DNA of 64,000 nucleotides. It comes from Caldifarciminota bacterium. GTDB lineage: Bacteria > Hydrothermota > Hydrothermia > LBFQ01 > DSFT01. The stretch covers positions 1-64,000 of the forward strand of contig JANXBH010000008.1 of NCBI GenBank assembly GCA_025060695.1. Direction: 5' to 3'. The notes beneath the pieces were generated by a model. The model saw nothing but the letters and a program-made list of their open reading frames with translations. It ran no database searches and was not told the origin of the DNA. Below are positions 9,245 through 18,572 of this stretch, piece by piece. Made by a program: the position numbers and the translations under genes. The number at the start of each line of letters is the position of its first letter. The stretch's first letter is position 1.

Positions 9245-10076
9245 ATTCTAAAAATCCTTTCCATCTTCCAATAAGACTGTAGTAGTTCTTTAAAATACCA
9301 AACTTGTTAAATTTTAAAAAGTTAACAACTATTCCTCCAATTGGTCTAATAATTAGATTTTCAAGAGCTGGAAATATTAGCAAGATATCGTTTCTAATAT
9401 GTTTTCTAAGAAATGCTCCTATGCCAGTTCCATAATAGTAAAATCTATCTAATGGTTTATTTTCTACTATTGGATGATATACGAATAACTCTCTACTAAA
9501 ATATCCCTTAAGACCACTTTTTATTAGTCTATATACAAAGTCTACATCTTCAGCTGGATACTTAGCACCAACACCAAACTCTTCATCAAAGAATATACTA
9601 TCTTTTACATTCGATAATTTTATGAAAATTCCCAATGATGTAATAGTCCTTAGTATGTTTAATGAGTTTATTTGGGATGATTTTTTCAACCACCTTGTAG
9701 TTGTCTCCTTTTGTTTTTCCTTATCAACTAAGTAAATTGATAATATGTCGTAGTTTTTAGTTTCAAAAAACTCCTTTACTTTATATAGTAAATTACTTGG
9801 ATATTCGCAGTCGTCGTCAGGAAAAGCTAATATATCTCCCTCTATATATTTTATTCCATAATTTCTTGCTTTTGAAAGTCCAGTAAAATTAACCCTAAAA
9901 TATTTTATTAAAAACTCATTTTCAAAATTCTTAACTATATTATAAACTCTATCATCTTCATTCTGGTCTACCATAATAAGTTCAAAATTCTTATAGATTT
10001 GATGTTTTAGTGAATTTAAAAAAATTTCTAATTCTTTATCTCTTTTATATGTTGCACATATGAGAGAAAATTTCAT
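9216..10076 (-). CDS. GT2-family glycosyltransferase
   Basis: A 286-residue GT-A fold protein. It starts S-L-I-C-A-T-Y-K-R-D, then has V-D-Q-N-E-D-D for the nucleotide and the metal-binding acidic motif F-P-D-D-D-C. The R-N-Y-G-I-K-Y substrate loop and the E-D-V-D-F-V-Y-R catalytic region follow. This is the inverting family 2 layout used to build surface glycans from nucleotide sugars. It overlaps ribH by 4 bp and the GT4 gene by 29 bp, an unusual mix of cell-surface and vitamin/purine genes in one operon. The specific sugar is unknown. Confidence 0.85.
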   Translation of the reverse strand: MKFSLICATYKRDKELEIFLNSLKHQIYKNFELIMVDQNEDDRVYNIVKNFENEFLIKYFRVNFTGLSKARNYGIKYIEGDILAFPDDDCEYPSNLLYKVKEFFETKNYDILSIYLVDKEKQKETTTRWLKKSSQINSLNILRTITSLGIFIKLSNVKDSIFFDEEFGVGAKYPAEDVDFVYRLIKSGLKGYFSRELFVYHPIVENKPLDRFYYYGTGIGAFLRKHIRNDILLIFPALENLIIRPIGGIVVNFLKFNKFGILKNYYSLIGRWKGFLEYGKNSRHSK

Positions 10077-10483
10077 TTTTTAAGGTTTTCCAATATACTA
10101 ATTAATGCTCTTGCACTTTCCTCTCCCTTATTTCCATATTTTCCCCCAGCCCTGTCTAAAGCTTGTGTTATATCTTTTGCAGTAATAATACCAAATGTTA
10201 TTGGAATTTCTAATTCTAAGGATAACTTCATAATACCATAGATAAGTGCTTTTGCTATATACTTATCGTGTTCAGTTTCACCTTTTATAATGCATCCAAT
10301 TGCAATAAAACCGTCAAATTTTTTCAATTTAGATAGTAGCTTTATCATAATGGGAATTTCAAATGAACCATTTACGAAGTAAATTTCATAGCTCAAACCA
10401 TTTTTCTTCAATACGCTCTCTGCACCTTCTAATAGATTTTTTGTAATTAAACTATTAAAAGAGGATGCTACTATCCCTATCAT
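10073..10483 (-). CDS. ribH: 6,7-dimethyl-8-ribityllumazine synthase
   Basis: Condenses 5-amino-6-ribitylaminouracil with dihydroxybutanone phosphate, the penultimate step of riboflavin synthesis. The 136-residue protein has the family order: S-S-F-N near the start, the V-N-G-S-F-E-I-P loop, A-I-G-C-I-I-K-G-E-T-E-H-D with the catalytic His, and F-G-I-I-T with an A-G-G-K-x-G-N-K-G end. It is slightly shorter than the usual 150 residues because the N-terminus is trimmed. It lies between purC and the GT2 gene with 4-bp overlaps on both sides. No other rib genes are in the window. Confidence 0.93.
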   Translation of the reverse strand: MIGIVASSFNSLITKNLLEGAESVLKKNGLSYEIYFVNGSFEIPIMIKLLSKLKKFDGFIAIGCIIKGETEHDKYIAKALIYGIMKLSLELEIPITFGIITAKDITQALDRAGGKYGNKGEESARALISILENLKK

Positions 10484-11166
10484 ATATTTATTATCTCTGA
10501 AAGTTTTCTATATGCTTCAATTAAATTACCTTTATCAAATCTAAAAACATCTTTATCATAGCTATTTCCATTTTCATCCCAGACCCTAAATATATCTGGG
10601 CTTATCTCATCTCCAAGCAGTATCTCATCGTTATATTTTCCAAACTCAAACTTAATATCTACAAGTTTTAAACTGTAAGATTTAAAAAATTCTAAAAGTA
10701 TACTATTTGCTTTCATTGCCATATCCTCTATGACTCTTAGTTCTTCTTCATTTGCAAGATTTAAACTATATATGTGCTCTCTACAAATCAAAGGATCATT
10801 TAGTTCATCATTTTTATAGAAGAATTCCAATATAGGTTTTTTAAATTCATATTTATTTTCTATACCAAGCCTTTTTACTATTGAACCTGTTGCAATGTTC
10901 CTTACTACAATCTCCATTTTAAACATATTTAGCTTTTTACAATAAATCCTATTATTCTCTCTCTTTATGTAATGATTCTTTAGTCCACTTTTACTTAATA
11001 GTTCAAAGAAAAAACTTGAAAATTTTGCATTTAGGACACCCTTTCCCTCAAAAGTTTGGAATTTTTTTCCATTAAATGCACTTGCATAATCGCTAAATTC
11101 TATTATCACAATATCATCTGAAAATCTATATACGCTTTTTATTTTACCCTTATGTAGAATTTCCAA
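10480..11166 (-). CDS. purC: Phosphoribosylaminoimidazole-succinocarboxamide synthase
   Basis: Ligates aspartate to CAIR in purine biosynthesis using ATP. The 228-residue protein opens H-K-G-K-I-K-S-V-Y (ATP grip) and contains G-K-G-V-L-N-A, E-I-V-V-R-N-I-A-T-G-S, L-V-D-I-K-F-E-F-G and D-E-I-S-P-D-I-F-R, all SAICAR synthetase signatures. The start is TTG at 11166, chosen because the protein begins where the family does and a TAAAAT element sits 10 nt upstream. It heads a minus-strand operon with ribH and two glycosyltransferases. Confidence 0.94.
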   Translation of the reverse strand: MEILHKGKIKSVYRFSDDIVIIEFSDYASAFNGKKFQTFEGKGVLNAKFSSFFFELLSKSGLKNHYIKRENNRIYCKKLNMFKMEIVVRNIATGSIVKRLGIENKYEFKKPILEFFYKNDELNDPLICREHIYSLNLANEEELRVIEDMAMKANSILLEFFKSYSLKLVDIKFEFGKYNDEILLGDEISPDIFRVWDENGNSYDKDVFRFDKGNLIEAYRKLSEIINI

Positions 11167-11176
11167 GTTTTCTATA

Positions 11177-11182
11177 ATTTTA
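11177..11182 (-). promoter_or_regulatory. Predicted -10 element for purC
   Basis: On the minus strand CTTTAAAATTATAG places TAAAAT 10 nt before the TTG start. It sits back to back with the element of the divergent flavin reductase gene inside one 34-bp intergenic region. Confidence 0.5.
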
Positions 11183-11188
11183 AAGCTT

Positions 11189-11194
11189 TAAAAT
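11189..11194 (+). promoter_or_regulatory. Predicted leaderless -10 element for the flavin reductase operon
   Basis: CTTTAAAATTTCATTGTG places TAAAAT exactly 6 nt before the GTG start at 11201. Confidence 0.6.
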
Positions 11195-11200
11195 TTCATT

Positions 11201-11767
11201 GTGAAATATTTAACTTCGTTTAATTTTAAAAGAGGTTATATAATATATCCTACTCTCGTTGTAGTTGTAGGAGTTTTTGATAAAAATAAAAGGGCAAATT
11301 TTATGTCGTGCGTTTGGAATACTGCTTTATCATTTGAACCTCCACTATATGGTGTATCAATTGCACCTACAAGAGCAACGCATGACTTAATTTTACAAAG
11401 TAGAAGTTTCTCGGTTTGCTTTTATCCATTTATTAAAGCGCAAGATGTAGAATTTTTTGGTACCCGTAGCTATAGAGATACAGATAAGTCAAAAAATGTA
11501 AATTTATTAAAGAGTATAAAGCTTGAAGTTCCTATTCCTGATAGTGCATATGCGGTACTTGAATGTGGTTTATACGATTTTAATAGATATGGCGACCATA
11601 CACTATTCGTAGGCAAAATTGAAGTTATTCATTATGACGAAAATGTTACATATGAGCTTTTTAACATGCCAGTTATTAACTTAGATAAGGTAAAACCAGT
11701 TTTATATCTTGGAAATGGGGTTTATCTTACAACTGATAGTAATAGTATCTTAAATTTAAGAGCGTGA
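11201..11767 (+). CDS. Flavin reductase / flavoredoxin-family FMN-binding protein
   Basis: A 188-residue protein of the flavin-reductase-like split-barrel family. It shows the N-terminal P-T-L-V-V-V-V-G strand, then N-F-M-S-C-V-W-N-T-A-L-S-F-E-P-P and V-S-I-A-P-T-R-A-T-H, which form the FMN phosphate and isoalloxazine site. An N-rich-free A-V-L-E-C-G-L core and the late L-F-V-G-K-I-E-V strand follow. These proteins bind FMN and pass electrons to, or from, NAD(P)H-dependent partners. The GTG start is leaderless. It is first in a six-gene forward operon; no obvious partner enzyme is adjacent. Confidence 0.8.
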   Translation: MKYLTSFNFKRGYIIYPTLVVVVGVFDKNKRANFMSCVWNTALSFEPPLYGVSIAPTRATHDLILQSRSFSVCFYPFIKAQDVEFFGTRSYRDTDKSKNVNLLKSIKLEVPIPDSAYAVLECGLYDFNRYGDHTLFVGKIEVIHYDENVTYELFNMPVINLDKVKPVLYLGNGVYLTTDSNSILNLRA

Positions 11768-12948
11768 AATTTATTAGAGACCCACTTTATGAGGACTTTA
11801 TAGTAATAGACGGTTTGTTATTGAAAGTTTTAGAGCACTATTCATTTCAAAGATTAAGAAGAATATCTCAACTTGGGCTTGTGAGCTATGTATATCCCGG
11901 TGCTACTCATACGAGATTTTCCCATTCACTTGGAGCTATGCACCTTATGGATGAAGTAATAAAGAATTTAGAAATGAAGGGTTTTAGTTTTACTAAAGAA
12001 TTGAAGTTAGCTATGAAATTTTGTGCACTTGTCCATGATATTGGTCATTGTTCATTTTCACATGCATTGGAATTTACACTATTAGATATAAACCATGAAG
12101 AAATCACTAAGATTATTATTCAAGAAATACTAAAGGATATAGTTGGAATTGAAATTGCAGAAATTTCAATAGAAATACTAAATCATAAATTTAATATGAA
12201 GTTTGTAAATGAGCTAATTAGTAGTCAATTAGATGTTGATAGATTGGACTATATTAGAAGGGATGCATTTTATTGTGGTGTTGATTATGGACTTATTGAT
12301 GTTTCAAGAATTTTAAGAACTTTAACAATACATAATAATAAACTTGTAGTAGAGGAAAAGGGAAAACATGCGGTTGAAGGGTATTTAGTAGCAAGATATT
12401 TAATGTATTGGTCAGTATATTTTCATAAAACTAACTTAGCAATTCAAGCAATGCTATATTCTCTCTTTAAAAGAGCAAGGGACTTAGTTGAAAATAAAAT
12501 AGAAATACCACTTATAGATAGTTTGAAAATTCTAATAGAACATGGAATAAATACTAAATTAGGTTTAAATGCGTTCTTAACACTTGATGATAGCGATATA
12601 TTCTATGTCCTTAAGTTATGGACAAGCTCAAACGACAAAATTCTTTCTGACCTTTCAAGAAGAATACTAAATAGAGAAATATTTAAGACTTACGAAGAAC
12701 TTTCTATTGAAGAAATAGATGTAATGAGGAAAAAACTCATAAATGAAGGACTTGACCCTAATTACTATTTAATAGAGAGGTCAGTTTCAGATGTCGCTTA
12801 TGAACTAAACGATTTAGATACAAGTATTAAGGTTTTATCTAAGAACAATGAACTTTTAGAAATATCCCAGGCACTTCCTACTGATACGCTGAGAGCTCTT
12901 TCAAGACCAATTAAGAAAAAACTTATATTTTCTCCTTTAAAATTTTAA
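11764..12948 (+). CDS. HD-domain phosphohydrolase (YdhJ/SAMHD1-like)
   Basis: A 394-residue member of the HD phosphohydrolase superfamily close to dGTPase/SAMHD1-like proteins. It starts with the typical R-D-P-L-Y-E-D-F-I and contains T-H-T-R-F-S-H-S-L-G (first metal His), L-V-H-D-I-G-H (HD pair) and Q-L-D-V-D-R-L-D-Y-I-R-R-D (final Asp), a complete H-HD-D metal site. Likely substrate is a (deoxy)nucleotide or other phosphomonoester. It overlaps the flavin reductase gene by 4 bp (GTG start). A promoter-like TAAAAT occurs at its extreme 3' end. Confidence 0.85.
   Translation: MKFIRDPLYEDFIVIDGLLLKVLEHYSFQRLRRISQLGLVSYVYPGATHTRFSHSLGAMHLMDEVIKNLEMKGFSFTKELKLAMKFCALVHDIGHCSFSHALEFTLLDINHEEITKIIIQEILKDIVGIEIAEISIEILNHKFNMKFVNELISSQLDVDRLDYIRRDAFYCGVDYGLIDVSRILRTLTIHNNKLVVEEKGKHAVEGYLVARYLMYWSVYFHKTNLAIQAMLYSLFKRARDLVENKIEIPLIDSLKILIEHGINTKLGLNAFLTLDDSDIFYVLKLWTSSNDKILSDLSRRILNREIFKTYEELSIEEIDVMRKKLINEGLDPNYYLIERSVSDVAYELNDLDTSIKVLSKNNELLEISQALPTDTLRALSRPIKKKLIFSPLKF
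12938..12943 (+). promoter_or_regulatory. Possible internal -10 element before the secreted propeller-like gene
   Basis: CCTTTAAAATTTTAAAC at the end of the HD gene. It is 9 nt before an ATG at 12953, which opens only a five-codon frame, and 17 nt before the annotated ATG at 12961. Confidence 0.4.
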
Positions 12949-12960
12949 ACTAATGATTAT

Positions 12961-14121
12961 ATGGGTTTAGTTGTTTGGAGTTTGTGGGTTAATACAAAAA
13001 CTTGGAACTTTAGTGCGAACTTTATAAATATTGCATACTATAACAAGGATAAAGTTATACTTATTGACGGTGCAATTTTAAGAAGGGATGGAAAAGACAG
13101 TTTTCTAACTTCAATTAGTAATATAAAAAGAATATACATAGATTATCCTATAGTCTATATCCTAAGTAGAAACGTAGATACACCATTTTTAAGCTATAAC
13201 CTAAAAACAAGAGAAAAGACTTACTATAGGGTTTCTGGTGCATTTTCCGATTTCTCTATAAATTCAAAAACCTTACTTGCCCTATCAAATTACTCTAATA
13301 CTAAAAGTTATAATTTAAAGGATAGTGTTGTTATGGAAAAGTATGGATTTAGAATTTTAGATTTCAATGGGACACAGTTTTATATAGATAGGCAAAACAA
13401 TTTAAGAAATCTAAAGACTGACCAAGTTATTTTTGAAAATGTAAAAAATATATCTTCATCACTGAATTATCTTTTGGTTTTCAAGAACGATAGATTAGTT
13501 GTTTTAGATGAAGGTATGACAAAAAAGACTGAAATTTTAGGGGAATTTGTAGATGGTTTTGCGATAGATGTAGATGGAGATGAAAAAATTGAGTTAATAG
13601 TGTATGACAATAACAAGATTTATCTTTTTAAAGAAAGAGACATGGAAATTATATTTCATCAGAAAGACAGTATTACCTGTGTAATACCTTTGGACTACAA
13701 TAACGATGGGAGTTATGACCTGTTAGTTTCTACTAAGAGAGAAATGAAGTTGTTTGAGCAAATTCCTAAAATACTATTAGAATTTAAAAAATTAGACCAA
13801 GATGTATTAAATACTAAGTGCGGTTGCTTGTATGGCATGGTTTTAGTATCTCAAAGACCCATAAAAGATGAGCCATTTTCTATAAAAATTAATTACAAAG
13901 CTGATGGCATTGAGTTAAAAGTAGATAATAAGTATGGTGAATTTGTTATAATTAACCTTCTTGATGCACGTGGTTCAATAATAAAAACTGTATACTCTGG
14001 TGCATTTAAGGGTGTAAATACATTTAACATAAGTAATCTACAAAATGCTGGACTTTACATTATAAGTATAAAAGGGGAGAGAAATTCTCAAAAAGTATCA
14101 TTTATATGGAACAAAAGATAG
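12961..14121 (+). CDS. Secreted beta-rich (FG-GAP-like) protein with C-terminal sorting-like domain
   Basis: A 386-residue protein made of short beta repeats, including D-V-D-G-D-E-K-I-E-L-I and D-Y-N-N-D-G-S-Y-D-L-L. These are the calcium-binding-like D-x-D/N-x-D/N-G motifs of FG-GAP/VCBS propellers. The last 80 residues (I-E-L-K-V-D-N, I-N-L-L-D-A-R-G, N-T-F-N-I-S-N-L, A-G-L-Y-I-I-S-I) match type-IX-like C-terminal domains. That predicts export and surface attachment, yet the N-terminus from ATG 12961 is a weak signal peptide without basic residues, so the true start is uncertain. It sits between the HD gene and the CCA enzyme gene in the operon. Specific function unknown. Confidence 0.6.
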   Translation: MGLVVWSLWVNTKTWNFSANFINIAYYNKDKVILIDGAILRRDGKDSFLTSISNIKRIYIDYPIVYILSRNVDTPFLSYNLKTREKTYYRVSGAFSDFSINSKTLLALSNYSNTKSYNLKDSVVMEKYGFRILDFNGTQFYIDRQNNLRNLKTDQVIFENVKNISSSLNYLLVFKNDRLVVLDEGMTKKTEILGEFVDGFAIDVDGDEKIELIVYDNNKIYLFKERDMEIIFHQKDSITCVIPLDYNNDGSYDLLVSTKREMKLFEQIPKILLEFKKLDQDVLNTKCGCLYGMVLVSQRPIKDEPFSIKINYKADGIELKVDNKYGEFVIINLLDARGSIIKTVYSGAFKGVNTFNISNLQNAGLYIISIKGERNSQKVSFIWNKR

Positions 14122-15503
14122 AGTTATACTTAAAGCAGTTTCCTATATACGAACTTTTAAAAGAAACCAATAGTTTTATTGTAGGCGGGACAATAAGAAG
14201 TTTAATCTTGAATGAAGAAATTTTAGATATTGACATACTTACATTTGATGATATAAATGTTATAGCAAAGCAAATTGCAAAAATTACAAGTGGTACAATT
14301 GTAAAGTTAGATGAAAATACTATTAGAGTTGCAAGCGATATTAATTACGATATAAGTACTCCAAGAGGAAATAATATTTTTGAAGATTTAAGCAAAAGAG
14401 ATTTTACAATAAATTCCATAGCATACGATATTAGAAATAAAATTATTCTTGATCCAATGTATGGAAAAAATGACATAAGCGGAAAAATTATTAGAATTTC
14501 ATATTTAGACGCATTTAAAGATGACCCTTTAAGACTACTTAGAGCTATAAGGTTTTCCGCCATTTACGACTTTGATTTTGAAATGAATACTTATAATCAA
14601 ATGATAAAAGATGCTTATTTAATAAAGAATGTATCAGGTGAAAGAATACACTACGAACTAATTAAGATGTTCTCAAGTAATAATCCCTATAAGGCGTTAA
14701 AAACTTTAATAGATACTAATATTGGATTTTATTTGTTTCCCGAACTTAGTGATTTAAAAAAACCACTTCCTTTTCTTGAGCAAAACATATTGGAGCATAC
14801 GTTGAAAGTTGTAGAGTTTTTGGATTTCTATTTGAAGTATTTAGATAAAAGTCCATTTCACTACTATTTGCATAGATTTAAAGTTTTAGAAAAACCTGAA
14901 AATAGGGCAATTTTAGTAATTGCAGCAATATTTCATGATATAGCAAAACCAAAGACACATAGTTATGAAAATGGAGAAGTGCACTTTTATGGTCATGATG
15001 TAGAAGGTGCGAAAATATTTAAAGAAATTGCAAAAAGATTAAGTTTTTCAAGACGCGAAATTAAAATAATTAGCAATCTTATTTTAAACCATATGCACCC
15101 ACACTATCTTTCCTCCCCCGAAACTACGAAAAAGGCTATTAATAGATTTTTAAATAGAGTAGAGGATATTTCAAAAGGAGAGGAAGGATGGACTTTTCCC
15201 TTAATACTTATAGCATTTTGCGATGCACTTGCAACGAAACTATCTCATTATGGAGTTTCAGGACACTTAAAAATAGCAAGGATTTTAGAAGATATATTAC
15301 AAGAAAAAGAAGCAAATCAAAATAAACCACCAAGACTTGTTACAGGTTATGACATTATGGAAAGAGGAATTAGTCCATCACCCATTTATAAGAAAATACT
15401 TCAAGAAATTGAAGATTTAGTAGTTGAAGGTGTAATAAAAACAAGGGAACAAGCATTATCTGTTCTTGACGAGATTATAAAAAAGTATAAAGAACAATCT
15501 TGA
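14106..15503 (+). CDS. CCA-adding enzyme / poly(A) polymerase-family nucleotidyltransferase with HD domain
   Basis: A 465-residue class II nucleotidyltransferase. The head has F-I-V-G-G-T-I-R (nucleotide grip) and D-I-D-I-L-T (metal-binding D-x-D). Then come K-R-D-F-T-I-N-S-I-A-Y-D and D-P-L-R-L-L-R-A-I-R-F, the NTP-selecting neck motifs. The C-terminal half holds an HD domain with I-F-H-D-I-A-K-P-K and H-G-H-D-V-E-G-A, as in the tRNA-repair type. It probably adds or repairs the tRNA 3' CCA end, but poly(A) polymerases share this layout. It overlaps the upstream gene by 16 bp and the next gene by 4 bp. Confidence 0.85.
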   Translation: MEQKIELYLKQFPIYELLKETNSFIVGGTIRSLILNEEILDIDILTFDDINVIAKQIAKITSGTIVKLDENTIRVASDINYDISTPRGNNIFEDLSKRDFTINSIAYDIRNKIILDPMYGKNDISGKIIRISYLDAFKDDPLRLLRAIRFSAIYDFDFEMNTYNQMIKDAYLIKNVSGERIHYELIKMFSSNNPYKALKTLIDTNIGFYLFPELSDLKKPLPFLEQNILEHTLKVVEFLDFYLKYLDKSPFHYYLHRFKVLEKPENRAILVIAAIFHDIAKPKTHSYENGEVHFYGHDVEGAKIFKEIAKRLSFSRREIKIISNLILNHMHPHYLSSPETTKKAINRFLNRVEDISKGEEGWTFPLILIAFCDALATKLSHYGVSGHLKIARILEDILQEKEANQNKPPRLVTGYDIMERGISPSPIYKKILQEIEDLVVEGVIKTREQALSVLDEIIKKYKEQS

Positions 15504-16069
15504 AAGAAAAACTAAGAAAGATATTTCTCTATGGTATTGTGGATATTTTAGTAAGGAATAGAGTAAATCCGAATTTCATAACTATATTTGCTTTTCTTTT
15601 AAATTTCATTCCATTTTACTTTTATATAAACAAGCAATTTATATTAGGTGGTCTTAGTTTGTTATTAGTTAGTTTGCTTGATGCAATAGATGGAGAAGTA
15701 GCAAGAAAGTCAAATATGACTTCAAATTTTGGTGCTCTACTTGATTCTACGTTAGATAGGTTTTCTGAGGCACTAATATTTTTAGCCTTTATTATTGCAT
15801 TTAATAATAATTTTACTATTCAATTGCTACTTATTTTATGTGCCTTTGGTTCATTTTTTATTAGCTATATTAGAGCAAGGGGTGAAGGTTTAAGTATTTT
15901 GATAAAAGTTGGACCGATGGAAAGACCAGAAAGGATAGGATTTATTTTTATAATGAGTTTTTTTGTAGACTTTATAATTTATTTTCTCATTGCATTTACA
16001 GTTTTGATATACTTAACTATTATTCTAAGAATATACCATGGATATAGAAAGCTTACTTTAAAATTATGA
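15500..16069 (+). CDS. CDP-alcohol phosphatidyltransferase-family membrane protein
   Basis: A 189-residue membrane enzyme with about six hydrophobic segments. It carries the full family signature D-x2-D-G-x2-A-R-x8-G-x3-D-x3-D, read here as D-A-I-D-G-E-V-A-R, then G-A-L-L-D-S-T-L-D. The enzyme replaces CMP of a CDP-lipid or CDP-alcohol with another alcohol to form phospholipid head groups (PgsA, phosphatidylinositol phosphate or similar). The acceptor is not predictable. The start is TTG overlapping the upstream stop. Confidence 0.82.
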   Translation: MKEKLRKIFLYGIVDILVRNRVNPNFITIFAFLLNFIPFYFYINKQFILGGLSLLLVSLLDAIDGEVARKSNMTSNFGALLDSTLDRFSEALIFLAFIIAFNNNFTIQLLLILCAFGSFFISYIRARGEGLSILIKVGPMERPERIGFIFIMSFFVDFIIYFLIAFTVLIYLTIILRIYHGYRKLTLKL

Positions 16070-16581
16070 ACATGTTTTTAATAGATGAGGAAACTATTAA
16101 GCAAAAAGTAAAAGAGTTAGCACAAAAAATATCAAAAGATTATGAAAACAGCGACAATTTAGTAGTTATAGGAGTGTTAAAGGGGGCATTTATATTTTTG
16201 GCTGATTTAGTAAGAGAACTTAAAATTCCTTGTAAAGTTGACTTTATAAAAGTTTCGTCATATGGACAGTCTACGCAAAGTTCAGGTATTGTAAGGATAG
16301 AATTAGATACAAGTATAGATATCGCAAATAGCGATGTTCTCATAGTTGAAGATATTTTAGATACGGGTTTAACTTTAAAATACATAAAGGAGCTTATTTT
16401 ATCAAGAAATCCAAGGTCCTTAAAAATTGCAGTTTTGCTCGATAAAGTTGAGAGGAGAAAAATAGATATAAGTGCGGACTACGTTGGCTTTGTAGTTCCT
16501 GATAAATTCTTAGTAGGTTATGGTTTAGACTTTTCCGAAAACTATAGAAATATACCTTATATCAAAGAGCTTGAGACATAG
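16066..16581 (+). CDS. hpt: Hypoxanthine phosphoribosyltransferase
   Basis: Salvages hypoxanthine or guanine with PRPP. The 171-residue protein shows V-V-I-G-V-L-K-G-A-F-I-F (pyrophosphate loop), V-D-F-I-K-V-S-S-Y-G (flexible loop), V-L-I-V-E-D-I-L-D-T-G-L-T (PRPP-binding motif) and F-V-V-P-D-K-F-L-V-G-Y-G-L-D, the purine-specificity hood typical of Hpt. It is the last gene of the forward operon, joined by an ATGA overlap. Only 3 bp separate its stop from the convergent vWA-like gene. Confidence 0.93.
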   Translation: MNMFLIDEETIKQKVKELAQKISKDYENSDNLVVIGVLKGAFIFLADLVRELKIPCKVDFIKVSSYGQSTQSSGIVRIELDTSIDIANSDVLIVEDILDTGLTLKYIKELILSRNPRSLKIAVLLDKVERRKIDISADYVGFVVPDKFLVGYGLDFSENYRNIPYIKELET

Positions 16582-16584
16582 CTT

Positions 16585-18111
16585 TTATCTATAACCATAA
16601 ATCCTTCTTAAACTTAAATCTAACAAAATCAAAAATATTACAACAAAACCAAAAAACAAATTATTAAAAATTTCCTTTTGAACCCTTACTTTTTCACTTT
16701 CTATCTCATCTAAATTTTTAACAAACTTCCCTCCCGTTTTATTAGTTAAATTAGATAATGTAATAGTATCAATACCTTCCTCATTTTCAAAGCCTAAACT
16801 ATCAACCTTCAAAAATATTTCTTTTTCATAAACTTTTCTATTTTCTAAATAACCCTCTATATTCAAAGTTTCCTCTTTTTTAATATTAATCGTTAAGTAA
16901 TTTGGAATTTCCTTTCCATTTGAAAAAAATTTTATTTTTTGATTATTTGAAGTGATTTTTATATATGCCTTATTGTAAACTATACGATATTCTAAATTTA
17001 CTATGGGTTTTAGATTTATTGCGGTATTTACTATTGGAATAATAATATTTTTATATTCCGAAAAGTCGTATCTTCCAATCTTCCAAAGCTCGTCAGTTAG
17101 AACGAAAACTCTCATTTTACTAATTCCTGAAAATGGACTAATTATATACTCATCTATGGGGAAATTTACCAGACTATCAAACTCTAAGTTATTTACTCTA
17201 AACTTATAAAACTTTTTATTTTTACTTAAAAAAACTAAGTCCTCTCCTTTATCTTCTCCATATCCAATTTTCAAAAGAAAGTCCTTCTTAAATTTTTCAT
17301 TCTTTAAATTTACTATTACTTCATATCCCATATCCTTTAAAGCCCTGTTTAAAATTCCAATCTCAGGATTTATTATATGAGCATTTATTAAAATGGACTT
17401 ACTAAAATTTTGAACTTGAATTGGATAAAATAATTTTCTATTTAAAAAATTTAGTTCTATTTTATAAAAGCCCTCTATATTTGGTGCTTTTAGTATAAAG
17501 GTAAAACTATTTTGACCTTTTTTTATTTGCCATTGTCTATATAGCTTTATAGTATCAAGTTTAATTTCAATTTTTATTGTAGTATCTCTATTTGAAAAAA
17601 CTTCAAGATAATTTTGAAATATTTCTAATGGTTGAACAGTTTGTGGATATATGTAGTTTTTTATAAAAATATCATTAGTTTTGATATTTGGATATATCAC
17701 ATAAATAGGGACATGAAATTCGTCGTAGTTAATATCAGAAGGATAATTATGCCAACCATCTCCAATATACACTATTTTATCGTAGTTTTTTAGATAACTC
17801 AATGCATTTAAATTAGTGATATTGTATTTAAAGCGAAAACCTTTAAATCTATAAATACTATCTCCTAGTTCAAATTTATCATAATTTTTTGTATCTATGC
17901 TCTTGTAAAAATCAATTAGCCATGATGAACTTCTTGATAGGTCAAATACAACTGCAATTTTATCATTCTTTTGCTCAAAATAACTAATCTTTGGATTTAA
18001 TACCATAAGTATTAGAATGAAAATTGCTAAACCTCTAAGGATTTTGGAAAATAAAGGTTTTGTTAGAATTATTATCAACAAAAGGAGAATTAATAAGATA
18101 AAAATTGTCAA
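16585..18111 (-). CDS. Membrane-anchored vWA-like protein (Bat-like)
   Basis: A 508-residue protein with two N-terminal membrane helices (about residues 2-18 and 25-40), a long extracytoplasmic region and a C-terminal helix (about 482-500). Right after the second helix is [10 protein letters not shown], a D-x-S-x-S metal-ion-dependent adhesion motif of von Willebrand A domains, followed by a Rossmann-like stretch (I-V-Y-I-G-D-G). The two-helix plus vWA layout resembles BatA/BatB-type or amidotransferase-like membrane proteins of FCB bacteria. It overlaps accB by 4 bp. Function unknown; the vWA reading is moderately supported. Confidence 0.5.
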   Translation of the reverse strand: MTIFILLILLLLIIILTKPLFSKILRGLAIFILILMVLNPKISYFEQKNDKIAVVFDLSRSSSWLIDFYKSIDTKNYDKFELGDSIYRFKGFRFKYNITNLNALSYLKNYDKIVYIGDGWHNYPSDINYDEFHVPIYVIYPNIKTNDIFIKNYIYPQTVQPLEIFQNYLEVFSNRDTTIKIEIKLDTIKLYRQWQIKKGQNSFTFILKAPNIEGFYKIELNFLNRKLFYPIQVQNFSKSILINAHIINPEIGILNRALKDMGYEVIVNLKNEKFKKDFLLKIGYGEDKGEDLVFLSKNKKFYKFRVNNLEFDSLVNFPIDEYIISPFSGISKMRVFVLTDELWKIGRYDFSEYKNIIIPIVNTAINLKPIVNLEYRIVYNKAYIKITSNNQKIKFFSNGKEIPNYLTINIKKEETLNIEGYLENRKVYEKEIFLKVDSLGFENEEGIDTITLSNLTNKTGGKFVKNLDEIESEKVRVQKEIFNNLFFGFVVIFLILLDLSLRRIYGYR

Positions 18112-18572
18112 GAACTTACTTTAATCCAAAATAGTTCTTGTCCATATTCTACTGGTTTTCCATTTTCTACTAATATCTTTTCAACTATACCATCAACATC
18201 ACTCTCAATTTCATTCATTACTTTCATAGCTTCAACAATACACAAAACTTGTCCTTTTTTTACAAAATCTCCTTCCTTCACAAATGGTTCTGCACCTGGC
18301 GAAGGCGCTCTATAGAATGTTCCTACAAGTGGAGATTTTATAACATGATAGTTTTTCTTGTCTTCTTCTGTTTCTTCCTTCTTTTCTTGAATAATAGGTT
18401 GATTTGTAGTTTGGACCTGTATTGGAGTTGTTGGTTGGACTATAACTTGACCTTGAGTATTACTTTTTGAAAGCTTCATTCTAAGCTTTGGTTTATCCAT
18501 TTCAATCTCAAGTTCACCTAAATTACTCTTTTGAAAAATATCTATAATTTTCATTATAAACTTGTAGTTCAT
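18108..18572 (-). CDS. accB: Biotin carboxyl carrier protein of acetyl-CoA carboxylase
   Basis: Carries biotin between carboxylase and carboxyltransferase in fatty-acid synthesis. The 154-residue protein has the N-terminal [12 protein letters not shown] segment, a Gln/Thr-rich flexible linker (about residues 38-70) and a C-terminal lipoyl-like domain with P-L-V-G-T-F-Y and the biotinylation motif E-A-M-K-V-M-N-E. It lies between efp and the vWA gene; efp-accB is a common bacterial pair. The accC gene that often follows is absent here. Confidence 0.93.
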   Translation of the reverse strand: MNYKFIMKIIDIFQKSNLGELEIEMDKPKLRMKLSKSNTQGQVIVQPTTPIQVQTTNQPIIQEKKEETEEDKKNYHVIKSPLVGTFYRAPSPGAEPFVKEGDFVKKGQVLCIVEAMKVMNEIESDVDGIVEKILVENGKPVEYGQELFWIKVSS

